This document shows positions 24,294 to 35,700 of a stretch of DNA of 64,000 nucleotides, one piece after another. Within the stretch, counting starts at the first letter, position 1. Each line of letters opens with the position of its first letter. This stretch comes from Apostichopus japonicus (taxonomy: Eukaryota > Echinodermata > Holothuroidea > Aspidochirotida > Stichopodidae). The DNA is taken from positions 16,845,999-16,909,998 of the forward strand of contig NC_092565.1 of the NCBI RefSeq assembly GCF_037975245.1, read 5' to 3'. The translations under genes were made by a program, and so were the position numbers. The notes below the pieces were generated by a model, which searched no databases, was not told the DNA's origin, and worked only from the letters and a program-made list of their open reading frames with translations.

Positions 24294-25621
24294 ATATTAG
24301 GCCGATTAACTAATACTTACAGCTCCCCATGTAGGCACGAGCTGTAAAAGATCGGCAAAAAAAGGAACGTCACCGGGGTTCGAACCACCGATGCAAAAGA
24401 GAGCCTCGATCATCAGCTCGTACAGTGCGCCAAGCCATCGCGCCACTGTATGGACTGAGATATTAGGCCGATTGACTAATACTTACAGCTCCCCATGTAG
24501 GCACGAGCTGTAAAAGACGTACGTCACCGGGGTTCGAACCACCGATGCAAAAGAGAGTCTCGCTCATCAGCTCGTACAGTGCGCCAAGCCATCGCGCCAC
24601 TGTATGGACTGATATATTAGGCCGATTAACTAATACTTACAGCTCCCCATGTAGGCACGAGCTGTAAAAGATCGGCAAAAGACGTACGTCAGCGGGGTTC
24701 GAACCACCGATGCAAAAGAGAGTCTCGCTCATCAGCTCGTACAGTGCGCCAAGCCATCGCGCCACTGTATGGACTGAGATATTAGGCCGATTAACTAATA
24801 CTTACAGCTCCCCATGTAGGCACGAGCTGTAAAAGATCGGCAAAAGACGTACGTCACCGGGGTTCGAACCACCGATGCAAAAGAGAGTCTCGCTCATCAG
24901 CTCGTACAGTGCGCCAAGCCATCGCGCCACTGTATGGACTGAGATATTATGCCGATTAACTAATACTTAAAGCTCCCCATGTAGGCACGAGCTGTAAAAG
25001 ATCGGCAAAAGACGTACGTCACCGGGGTTCGAACCACCGATGCAAAAGAGAGTCTCGCTCATCAGCTCGTACAGTGCGCCAAGCCATCGCGCCACTGTAT
25101 GGACTGAGATATTAGGCCGATTAACTAATACTTACAGCTCCCCATGTAGGCACGAGCTGTACAAGATCGGCAAAAGACGTACGTCACCGGGGTTCGAACC
25201 ACCGATGCAAAAGAGAGTCTCGCTCATCAGCTCGTACAGTGCGCCAAGCCATCGCGCCACTGTATGGACTGAGATATTAGGCCGATTAACTAATACTTAC
25301 AGCTCCCCATGTAGGCACGAGCTGTAAAAGATCGGCAAAAGACGTACGTCACCTGGGTTCGAACCACCGATGCAAAAGAGAGTCTCGCTCATCAGCTCGT
25401 ACAGTGCGCCAAGCCATCGCGCCACTGTATGGACTGAGATATTATGCCGATTAACTAATACTTACAGCTCCCCATGTAGGCACGAGCTGTAAAAGATCGG
25501 CAAAAGACGTACGTCACCGGGGTTCGAACCACCGATGCAAAAGAGAGTCTCGCTCATCAGCTCGTACAGTGCGCCAAGCCATCGCGCCACTATATGGACT
25601 GAGATATTAGGCCGATTAACT
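24294..25621. repeat. Satellite array between two identical LINE fragments
   Basis: About eight monomers, 1328 bp, starting in the target-site duplication. The first copy has the odd GGCAAAAAAAGGAACG (about 24355) and the second carries the 11-bp deletion (24511). It is part of a 1671-bp segment (satellite plus LINE fragment). The rare ACTATATGGACT variant precedes both LINE fragments (about 23919 and 25590), which shows that the segment was duplicated as a whole. Confidence 0.9.
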
Positions 25622-25622
25622 T

Positions 25623-25733
25623 AGAAATCGTGCAATAAAGACATGGAATTCCATAACAGAGAGCTTCAAAACCAAAGTATCCAGTAAAATATTCAAAAAG
25701 CATCTGACCAAAGACGTTATATCCAGTTATTAA
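25623..25733 (+). pseudogene. LINE polyprotein C-terminal remnant, copy 2
   Basis: Same 36-codon remnant as at 23952-24062, from RNRAIKTWNSIT to the terminal SSY and TAA. No difference from the first copy was seen by eye. It has no start and no functional domain. Its value is as a marker of the duplication that carried it. Confidence 0.85.
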
Positions 25734-25856
25734 TAAGTCATACATTCATTTGCAAATTATTATCGTAAATATTATCACCATATATAGTATTCATTGATTG
25801 TCGAATTATTCTATTTTGTATTGTTATGTAAATACTTTTCTTCTTTCCTTTATACA

Positions 25857-25905
25857 GGGAGTCTTCTACTTTGTTAAGCTGTTGTACGCTTTTTGGAAGA
25901 CTTCC
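25857..25905 (+). other. LINE 3' UTR stem-loop, copy 2
   Basis: Duplicate of the hairpin at 24186-24234, offset 1671 bp. Confidence 0.65.
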
Positions 25906-25964
25906 TTCACACTGTAAATTTACACGTGAAAAACAAATAAATAAATCAAATCAAATCAAATCAA

Positions 25965-26020
25965 ATATTAGGCCGATTAACTAATACTTACAGCTCCCCA
26001 TGTAGGCACGAGCTGTAAAA
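25965..26020. repeat. Satellite remnant between LINE fragments 2 and 3
   Basis: Fifty-six bases of monomer, from ATATTAGG to GAGCTGTAAAA, are cut short by the next LINE fragment. The first 50-odd bases match the bases that follow fragment 1. Confidence 0.9.
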
Positions 26021-26536
26021 TCGTTATCGAAATTGAAACACTACCTGCCACAACACATATTAAAGACACTTTATCAAACTTTAGTGGTCCCACATTTTTC
26101 TTATTGCTCGATAATTTGGTCTGGTACACGTGATACTAATCTTAAGCCACTTATTATATTACAAAAGAAAGCTGTCCGCCACATATCACATGCTGCACCA
26201 CGTGATCAAACCAACCTTCTATTCAAGGATCTGAATGTATTGAAAATTAATGACATAATACGTGTAAATCTTGCCACCTTCACTTATAAGGCTTGGAATG
26301 GACTCCTACCTAATGCATTTCATAATTATTTAATCAGTAATTCGGATATACATCACCACAACACAAGACATGCAAATCATGCGCATTATCACAACACGAA
26401 TACCTCAACAGGAATGTTAAGCCTCAGAAATCGAGCAATAAAAACCTGGAATTCTATTACTGACATTATTCAAAATAAATTATCGTGTAGGACATTTAGA
26501 AAATGTTATATTAAAGAAATAATTGCATCATATTAA
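26021..26536 (+). pseudogene. LINE reverse-transcriptase polyprotein, C-terminal 171 codons
   Basis: The frame is open from the insertion junction to TAA at 26534. There is no real start: the first in-frame ATG is internal (M132), and the TTG at 26033 is just a codon. Visible motifs, numbered from 26021: KLKHYLP (4-10), LYQTLVVPHFSYC (17-29), IIW (31-33), LQKKAVRHI (47-55), YKAWNGLLP (89-97), HNTRH (113-117) and RNRAIKTWNSI (136-146). These are the thumb and downstream region of Jockey/CR1/L2-type LINE proteins. The catalytic palm (YADD-type box) and any endonuclease would lie upstream and are absent. No internal stop or frameshift is seen, so the copy is fairly young, but it cannot be functional. 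Exact clade is uncertain. Confidence 0.88.
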
Positions 26537-26614
26537 TTAAAATATCATATAATTGATTTATTGTCGAAACGCTTAATTTGATCTTTAATTTTTCTCTTCT
26601 CTTTTCTTTCTTCA

Positions 26615-26663
26615 GGGAGTCTTCTACATTGTTAAGCTATTGTATGCTTTATAGAAGACTTCC
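26615..26663 (+). other. LINE 3' UTR stem-loop, fragment 3
   Basis: GGGAGTCTTCTA (26615-26626) pairs with TAGAAGACTTCC (26652-26663), 12 bp with one G-U. The stem is kept relative to fragments 1 and 2 while the loop differs, consistent with selection on the structure in the active element. Confidence 0.75.
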
Positions 26664-26714
26664 TTTCACCTTGTATATTTGCACGTGAAAAACAAAATAA
26701 ATCAAATCAAATCA

Positions 26715-27042
26715 AAAAGAGAGGCTCGCTCATCAGCTCGTACAGTGCGCCAAGCCATCGCGCCACTGTATGGACTGAGATATTAGGCCGATTAAGTAAT
26801 ACTTACAGCGCCCCATGTAGGCACGAGCTGAAAAAGATCGGCAAAAGACGTACGTCACCGGGGTTCGAACCACGGATGCAAAAGAGAGTCTCGCTCATCA
26901 GCTCGTACAGTGCGCCAAGCCATCGCGCCACTGTATGGACTGAGATTTTAGGCCGATTAATTAATACTTACAGCTCCCCATGTAGCACGAGCTGAAAAAG
27001 ATCGTCAAAAGACGTACGTCACCGGGGTCGAACAACGGATGC
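26715..27042. repeat. Satellite dimer unit 1 (328 bp)
   Basis: Two monomers with a shared set of oddities: AGAGAGGCTCGC, GATTAAGTAATAC, GAGCTGAAAAAG, TTTTAGG, GATTAATTAATAC, TGTAGCACGAG (2-bp loss) and GGGGTCGAACAACGG (1-bp loss). The pair is repeated immediately at 27043-27370. Confidence 0.8.
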
Positions 27043-27370
27043 AAAAGAGAGGCTCGCTCATCAGCTCGTACAGTGCGCCAAGCCATCGCGCCACTGTATG
27101 GACTGAGATATTAGGCCGATTAAGTAATACTTACAGCTCCCCATGTAGGCACGAGCTGAAAAAGATCGGCAAAAGACGTACGTCACCGGGGTTCGAACCA
27201 CGGATGCAAAAGAGAGTCTCGCTCATCAGCTCGTACAGTGCGCCAAGCCATCGCGCCACTGTATGGACTGAGATTTTAGGCCGATTAATTAATACTTACA
27301 GCTCCCCATGTAGCACGAGCTGAAAAAGATCGTCAAAAGACGTACGTCACCGGGGTCGAACAACGGATGC
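27043..27370. repeat. Satellite dimer unit 2 (328 bp)
   Basis: Tandem copy of 26715-27042 at offset 328 bp (2 periods minus 2), with the same variants in the same order. The third repetition begins but decays after about one monomer. Confidence 0.8.
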
Positions 27371-28689
27371 AAAAGAGAGTCTCGCTCATCAGCTCGTACA
27401 GTGCGCCAAGCCATCGCGCCACTGTATGGACTGAGATATTAGGCCGATTAAGTAATACTTACAGCTCCCCATGTAGCACGAGCTGAAAAAGATCGGCAAA
27501 AGACGTACGTCACCGGGGTTCGAACCACGGATGCAAAAGAGAGTCTCGCTCATCAGCTCGTACAATGCGCCAAGCCATCGCGCCACTGTATGGACTGAAA
27601 TATTAGGCCGATTAACTAATACTTACAGCTCCCCATGTAGGCACGAGCTGTAAAAGATCGGCAAAAGACGGTCATCACCGGGGTTCGAACCACCGATGCA
27701 AAAGAGAGTCTCGCTCATCAGCTCGTACAGTGCGCCAAGCCATCGCGCCACTGTATGGACTGAGATATTAGGCCGATTAATTAATACTTACAGCTCCCCA
27801 TGTAGCACGAGCTGTAAAAGATCGTCAAAAGACGTACGTCACCGGGGTTCGAACCACCGATGCAAAAGAGAGTCTCGCTCATCAGCTCGTACAGTGCGCC
27901 AAGCCATCGCGCCACTGTATGGACAGAGATATTAGGCCGATTAACTAATACTTACAGGTCCCCATGTAGGCACGAGCTGTAAAAGATCGGCAAAAGACGT
28001 ACGTCACCGGGGTTCGAACAACGGATGCAAAAGAGAGGCTCGCTCATCAGCTCGTACAGTGCGCCAAGCCATCGCGCCACTGTATGGACTGAGATATTAG
28101 GCCGATTAACTAATACTTACAGGTCCCCATGTAGGCACGAGCTGAAAAAGATCGTCAAAAGACGTACGTCACCGGGGTTCGAACCACGGATGCAAAAGAG
28201 AGTCTTGCTCATCAGCTCGTACAGTGCGCCAAGCCATCGCGCCACTGTATGGACTGAGATTTTAGGCCGATTAACTAATACTTACAGCTCCCCATGTAGC
28301 ACGAGCTGAAAAAGATCGTCAAATGACGTACGTCAGCGGGGTTCGAACCACCGATGCAAAAGAGAGTCTCGCTCATCAGCTCGTACAGTGCGCCAAGCCA
28401 TCGCGCCACTGTATGGACTGAGATATTAGGCCGATTGACTAATACTTACAGCTCCCCATGTAGGCACGAGCTGTAAAAGATCGGCAAAAGACGTACGTCA
28501 CCGGGGTTCGAACCACCGATGCAAAAGAGAGTCTCGCTCATCAGCTCGTACAGTGCGCCAAGCCATCGCGCCACTGTATGGACTGAGATATTAGGCCGAT
28601 TGACTAATACTTACAGCTCCCCATGTAGACACGAGCTGTAAAAGATCGGCAAAAGACGGTCATCACCGGGGTTCGAACCACCGATGCAA

Positions 28690-31600
28690 AAGAGAGTCTC
28701 GCTCATCAGGTCGTACAGTGCGCCAAGCCATCGCGCCACTGTATGGACTGAGATATTAGGCCGATTGACTAATACTTACAGCTCCCCATGTAGGCACGAG
28801 CTGTAAAAGATCGGCAAAAGACGTACGTCAGCGGGGTTCGAACCACCGATGCAAAAGAGAGTCTCGCTCATCAGCTCGTACAGTGCGCCAAGCCATCGCG
28901 CCACTGTATGGACTGAGATATTAGGCCGATTAACTAATACTTACAGCTCCCCATGTAGGCACGAGCTGTAAAAGATCGGCAAAAGACGTACGTCACCGGG
29001 GTTCGAACCACCGATGCAAAAGAGAGTCTCGCTCATCAGCTCGTACAGTGCGCCAAGCCATCGCGCCACTGTATGGACAGAGATATTAGGCCGATTAACT
29101 AATACTTACAGGTCCCCATGTAGGCACGAGCTGTAAAAGATCGGCAAAAGACGTACGTCACCGGGGTTCGAACCACCGATGCAAAAGAGAGTCTCGCTCA
29201 TCAGCTCGTGCAGTGCGCCAAGCCATCGCGCCACTGTATGGACAGAGATATTAGGCCGATTAAGTAATACTTACAGCTCCCCATGTAGGCACGAGCTGTA
29301 AAAGATCGGCAAAAGACGTACGTCACCGGGGTTCGAACCACGGATGCAAAAGAGAGTCTCGCTCATCAGCTCGTACAGTGCGCCAAGCCATCGCGCCACT
29401 GTATGGACTGAGATATTAGGCCGATTAACTAATACTTACAGCTCCCCATGTAGGCACGAGCTGAAAAAGATCGGCAAAAGACGTACGTGACCGGGGTTCG
29501 AACCACGGATGCAAAAGAGAGTCTCGCTCATCAGCTCGTTCAGTGCGCCAAGCCATCGCGCCACTGTATGGACTGAGATATTAGGCCGATTAACTAATAC
29601 TTACAGCTCCCCATGTAGGCACGAGCTGTAAAAGATCGGCAAAAGACGTACGTCAGCGGGGTTCGAACCACCGATGCAAAAGAGAGTCTCGCTCATCAGC
29701 TCGTACAGTGCGCCAAGCCATCGCGCCACTTTATGGACTGAGATATTAGGCCGATTAACTAATACTTACAGCTCCCCATGTAGGCACGAGCTGTAAAAGA
29801 TCGGCAAAAGACGTACGTCAGCGGAGTTCGAACCACCGATGCAAAAGAGAGTCTCGCTCATCAGCTCGAACAGTGCGCCAGGTCATCGCGCCACTGTATG
29901 GACTGAGATATTAGGCCGATTAACTAATACTTACAGCTCCCCATGTAGGCACGAGCTGTAAAAGATCGGCAAAAGACGTACGTCACCGGGGTTCGAACCA
30001 CCGATGCAAAAGAGAGTCTCGCTCATCAGCTCGTACAGTGCGCCAAGCCATCGCGCCACTGTATGGACTGAGATATTAGTCCGATTGACTAATACTTACA
30101 GCTCCCCATGTAGGCACGAGCTGTAAAAGATCGGCAAAAGACGTACGTCACCGGGGTTCGAACCACCGATGCAAAAGAGAGTCTCGCTCATCAGCTCGTA
30201 CAGTGCGCCAGGCCATCGCGCCACTGTATGGACTGAGATATTAGGCCGATTAACTAATACTTACAGCTCCCCATGTAGGCACGAGCTGTAAAAGATCGGC
30301 AAAAGACGTACGTCACCGGGGTTCGAACCACCGATGCAAAAGAGAGTCTCGCTCATCAGCTCGTACAGTGCGCCAAGCCATCGCGCCACTGTATGGACTG
30401 AGATTTTAGGCCGATTAACTAATACTTACAGCTCCCCATGTAGGCACGAGCTGTAAAAGATCGGCAAAAGACGTACGTCAGCGGGGTTCGAACCACCGAT
30501 GCAAAAGAGAGTCTCGCTCATCAGCTCGTACAGTGCGCCAGGCCATCGCGCCACTGTATGGACTGAGATATTAGGCCGATTAACTAATACTTACAGCTCC
30601 CCATGTAGGCACGAGCTGTAAAAGATCGGCAAAAGACGTACGTCAGCGGGGTTCGAACCACCGATGCAAAAGAGAGTCTCGCTCAACAGCTCGTACAGTG
30701 CGCCAAGCCATCGCGCCACTGTATGGACTGAGATATTAGGCCGATTAACTAATACTTACAGCTCCCCATGTAGGCACGAGCTGTAAAAGATCGGCAAAAG
30801 ACGTACGTCAGCGGGGTTCGAACCACCGATGCAAAAGAGAGTCTCGCTCATCAGCTCGTACAGTGCGCCAAGCCATCGCGCCACTGTATGGACTGAGATA
30901 TTAGGCCGATTAACTAATACTTACAGCTCCCCATGTAGGCACGAGCTGTAAAAGATCGGCAAAAGACGTACGTCAGCGGGGTTCGAACCACCGATGCAAA
31001 AGAGAGTCTCGCTCATCAGCTCGAACAGTGCGCCAGGCCATCGCGCCACTGTATGGACTGAGATATTAGGCCGATTAACTAATACTTACAGCTCCCCATG
31101 TAGGCACGAGCTGTAAAAGATCGGCAAAAGACGTACGTCACCGGGGTTCGAACCACCGATGCAAAAGAGAGTCTCGCTCATCAGCTCGTACAGTGCGCCA
31201 AGCCATCGCGCCACTGTATGGACTGAGATATTAGGCCGATTAACTAATACTTACAGCTCCCCATGTAGGCACGAGCTGTAAAAGATCGGCAAAAGACGTA
31301 CGTCACCGGGGTTCGAACCACCGATGCAAAAGAGAGTCTCGCTCATCAGCTCGTACAGTGCGCCAGGCCATCGCGCCACTGTATGGACTGAGATATTAGG
31401 CCGATTAACTAATACTTACAGCTCCCCATGTAGGCACGAGCTGTAAAAGATCGGCAAAAGACGTACGTCACCGGGGTTCGAACCACCGATGCAAAAGAGA
31501 GTCTCGCTCATCAGCTCGTACAGTGCGCCAAGCCATCGCGCCACTGTATGGACTGAGATATAAGGCCGATTGACTAATACTTACAGCTCCCCATGTAGGC

Positions 31601-32319
31601 ACGAGCTGTAAAAGATCGGCAAAAGACGTACGTCACCGGGGTTCGAACCACGGATGCAAAAGAGAGTCTCGCTCATCAGCTCGTACAGTGCGCCAAGCCA
31701 TCGCGCCACTGTATGGACTGAGATATAAGGCCGATTGACTAATACTTACAGCTCCCCATGTAGGCACGAGCTGTAAAAGATCGGCAAAAGACGTACGTCA
31801 CCGGGGTTCGAACCACCGATGCAAAAGAGAGGCTCGCTCATCAGCTCGTACAGTGCGCCAAGCCATCGCGCCACTGTATGGACTGAGATATTAGGCCGAT
31901 TAACTAATACTTACAGCTCCCCATGTAGGCACGAGCTGTAAAAGATCGGCAAAAGACGTACATCACCGGGGTTCGAACCACGTATGCAAAAGAGAGTCTC
32001 GCTCATCAGCTCGAACAGTGCGCCAAGCCATCGCGCCACTGTATGGACTGAGTTATTAGGCCGATTAACTAATACTTACAGCTCCCCATGTAGGCACGAG
32101 CTGTAAAAGATCGGCAAAAGACGTACGTCAGCGGGGTTCGAACCACGGATGCAAAAGAGAGTCTCGCTCATCAGCTCGTACAGTGCGCCAAGATATCGCG
32201 CCACTGTATGGACTGAGATATTAGGCCGATTAACTGATACTTAAAGCTCCCCATGTAGGCACGAGCTGTAAAAGATCGGCAAAAGACGTACGTCAGCGGG
32301 GTTCGAACCACCGATGCAA
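28690..32319. repeat. 22-monomer higher-order unit 1 (3630 bp)
   Basis: Ordered rare variants recur exactly 3630 bp later: GGACAGAGATATT (29074), CTCGTGCAGTG (29205), GATTAAGTAAT (29259), GTACGTGACCGG (29485) and GCTCGTTCAGTG (29534). Late markers CACGTATGC (about 31979), GAGTTATTAGG (32050) and AAGATATCGCG (32190) recur 3465 bp later, one monomer less. Edges are approximate. Confidence 0.85.
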
Positions 32320-35300
32320 AAGAGAGTCTCGCTCATCAGCTCGTACAGTGCGCCAAGCCATCGCGCCACTGTATGGACTGAGATATTAGGCCGATTGACT
32401 AATACTTACAGCTCCCCATGTAGGCACGAGCTGTAAAAGATCGGCAAAAGACGTACGTCAGCGGGGTTCGAACCACCGATGCAAAAGAGAGTCTCGCTCA
32501 TCAGCTCGTACAGTGCGCCAAGCCATCGCGCCACTGTATGGACTGAGATATTAGGCCGATTAACTAATACTTACAGCTCCCCATGTAGGCACGAGCTGTA
32601 AAAGATCGGCAAAAGACGTACGTCACCGGGGTTCGAACCACCGATGCAAAAGAGAGTCTCGCTCATCAGCTCGTACAGTGCGCCAAGCCATCGCGCCACT
32701 GTATGGACAGAGATATTAGGCCGATTAACTAATACTTACAGGTCCCCATGTAGGCACGAGCTGTAAAAGATCGGCAAAAGACGTACGTCACCGGGGTTCG
32801 AACCACCGATGCAAAAGAGAGTCTCGCTCATCAGCTCGTGCAGTGCGCCAAGCCATCGCGTCACTGTATGGACAGAGATATTAGGCCGATTAAGTAATAC
32901 TTACAGCTCCCCATCTAGGCACGAGCTGTAAAAGATCGGCAAAAGACGTACGTCACCGGGGTTCGAACCACGGATGCAAAAGAGAGTCTCGCTCATCAGC
33001 TCGTACAGTGCGCCAAGCCATCGCGCCACTGTATGGACTGAGATATTAGGCCGATTAACTAATACTTACAGCTCCCCATGTAGGCACGAGCTGAAAAAGA
33101 TCGGCAAAAGACGTACGTGACCGGGGTTCGAACCACGGATGCAAAAGAGAGTCTCGCTCATCAGCTCGTTCAGTGCGCCAAGCCATCGCGCCACTGTATG
33201 GACTGAGATATTAGGCCGATTAACTAATACTTACAGCTCCCCATGTAGGCACGAGCTGTAAAAGATCGGCAAAAGACGTACGTCACCGGGGTTCGAACCA
33301 CCGATGCAAAAGAGAGTCTCGCTCATCAGCTCGTACAGTGCGCCAAGCCATCGCGCCACTTTATGGACTGAGATATTAGGCCGATTAACTAATACTTACA
33401 GCTCCCCATGTAGGCACGAGCTGTAAAAGATCGGCAAAAGACGTACGTCAGCGGAGTTCGAACCACCGATGCAAAAGAGAGTCTCGCTCATCAGCTCGAA
33501 CAGTGCGCCAGGCCATCGCGCCACTGTATGGACTGAGATATTAGGCCGATTAACTAATACTTACAGCTCCCCATGTAGGCACGAGCTGTAAAAGATCGGC
33601 AAAAGACGTACGTCACCGGGGTTCGAACCACCGATGCAAAAGAGAGTCTCGCTCATCAGCTCGTACAGTGCGCCAAGCCATCGCGCCACTGTATGGACTG
33701 AGATATTAGGCCGATTGACTAATACTTACAGCTCCCCATGTAGGCACGAGCTGTAAAAGATCGGCAAAAGACGTACGTCACCGGGGTTCGAACCACCGAT
33801 GCAAAAGAGAGTCTCGCTCATCAGCTCGTACAGTGCGCCAGGCCATCGCGCCACTGTATGGACTGAGATATTAGGCCGATTAACTAATACTTACAGCTCC
33901 CCATGTAGGCACGAGCTGTAAAAGATCGGCAAAAGACGTACGTCACCGGGGTTCGAACCACCGATGCAAAAGAGAGTCTCGCTCATCAGCTCGTACAGTG
34001 CGCCAAGCCATCGCGCCACTGTATGGACTGAGATTTTAGGCCGATTAACTAATACTTACAGCTCCCCATGTAGGCACGAGCTGTAAAAGATCGGCAAAAG
34101 ACGTACGTCAGCGGGGTTCGAACCACCGATGCAAAAGAGAGTCTCGCTCATCAGCTCGTACAGTGCGCCAGGCCATCGCGCCACTGTATGGACTGAGATA
34201 TTAGGCCGATTAACTAATACTTACAGCTCCCCATGTAGGCACGAGCTGTAAAAGATCGGCAAAAGACGTACGTCAGCGGGGTTCGAACCACGGATGCAAA
34301 AGAGAGTCTCGCTCAACAGCTCGTACAGTGCGCCAAGCCATCGCGCCACTGTATGGACTGAGATATTAGGCCGATTAACTAATACTTACAGCTCCCCATG
34401 TAGGCACGAGCTGTAAAAGATCGGCAAAAGACGTACGTCAGCGGGGTTCGAACCACCGATGCAAAAGAGAGTCTCGCTCATCAGCTCGTACAGTGCGCCA
34501 AGCCATCGCGCCACTGTATGGACTGAGATATTAGGCCGATTAACTAATACTTACAGCTCCCCATGTAGGCACGAGCTGTAAAAGATCGGCAAAAGACGTA
34601 CGTCAGCGGGGTTCGAACCACCGATGCAAAAGAGAGTCTCGCTCATCAGCTCGAACAGTGCGCCAGGCCATCGCGCCACTGTATGGACTGAGATATTAGG
34701 CCGATTAACTAATACTTACAGCTCCCCATGTAGGCACGAGCTGTAAAAGATCGGCAAAAGACGTACGTCACCGGGGTTCGAACCACCGATGCAAAAGAGA
34801 GTCTCGCTCATCAGCTCGTACAGTGCGCCAGGCCATCGCGCCACTGTATGGACTGAGATATTAGGCCGATTAACTAATACTTACAGCTCCCCATGTAGGC
34901 ACGAGCTGTAAAAGATCGGCAAAAGACGTACGTCACCGGGGTTCGAACCACCGATGCAAAAGAGAGTCTCGCTCATCAGCTCGTACAGTGCGCCAAGCCA
35001 TCGCGCCACTGTATGGACTGAGATATAAGGCCGATTGACTAATACTTACAGCTCCCCATGTAGGCACGAGCTGTAAAAGATCGGCAAAAGACGTACGTCA
35101 CCGGGGTTCGAACCACCGATGCAAAAGAGAGTCTCGCTCATCAGCTCGTACAGTGCGCCAAGCCATCGCGCCACTGTATGGACTGAGATATAAGGCCGAT
35201 TGACTAATACTTACAGCTCCCCATGTAGGCACGAGCTGTAAAAGATCGGCAAAAGACGTACGTCACCGGGGTTCGAACCACCGATGCAAAAGAGAGGCTC

Positions 35301-35700
35301 GCTCATCAGCTCGTACAGTGCGCCAAGCCATCGCGCCACTGTATGGACTGAGATATTAGGCCGATTAACTAATACTTACAGCTCCCCATGTAGGCACGAG
35401 CTGTAAAAGATCGGCAAAAGACGTACATCACCGGGGTTCGAACCACGTATGCAAAAGAGAGTCTCGCTCATCAGCTCGAACAGTGCGCCAAGCCATCGCG
35501 CCACTGTATGGACTGAGTTATTAGGCCGATTAACTAATACTTACAGCTCCCCATGTAGGCACGAGCTGTAAAAGATCGGCAAAAGACGTACGTCAGCGGG
35601 GTTCGAACCACGGATGCAAAAGAGAGTCTCGCTCATCAGCTCGTACAGTGCGCCAAGATATCGCGCCACTGTATGGACTGAGATATTAGGCCGATTGACT
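32320..35700. repeat. 22-monomer higher-order unit 2 (one monomer lost)
   Basis: Direct tandem partner of 28690-32319. It lost one ordinary monomer between two CGCCAGGCCATCG copies: unit 1 has an extra AAGCC monomer at about 31200, while unit 2 goes straight from 34660 to 34826. The remaining copies differ by very few bases, so the duplication is recent. Confidence 0.85.

Larger units (their letters stand above)
25622..25964 (+). mobile_element. 5'-truncated LINE fragment 2 (duplicate of fragment 1)
   Basis: Reads identical to the fragment at 23951-24293 at a constant offset of 1671 bp, including the target-site duplication (25604-25621 and 25965-25982) and the tail. The shared flanking variant ACTATATGG shows that it came from array duplication, not from a second integration. 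Confidence 0.88.
26021..26714 (+). mobile_element. 5'-truncated non-LTR retrotransposon fragment 3
   Basis: A 694-bp insert: 171 codons of LINE polyprotein C-terminus (26021-26536), an AT-rich 3' UTR, a stem-loop (26615-26663) and a tail ending in ATCAAATCAAATC. It is related to fragments 1 and 2 in protein end, hairpin and tail, but clearly divergent. No target-site duplication is visible. The monomer breaks at GCTGTAAAA and resumes at AAAAGAGAGG, so about 44 bp of satellite are missing and AAAA is shared at both junctions. Confidence 0.88.

Noticed and set aside
23951-25964. Two independent LINE insertions at the same monomer position
   Set aside because: The fragments read identical, with the same truncation point, tail, target-site duplication and flanking rare variant at a constant 1671-bp offset; duplication is simpler.
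26033-26536. A 167-residue CDS starting at TTG 26033
   Set aside because: The frame is open further left to the insertion junction at 26021 and matches the middle of a LINE protein. TTG here is an internal codon, so this is a truncated pseudogene without a start.
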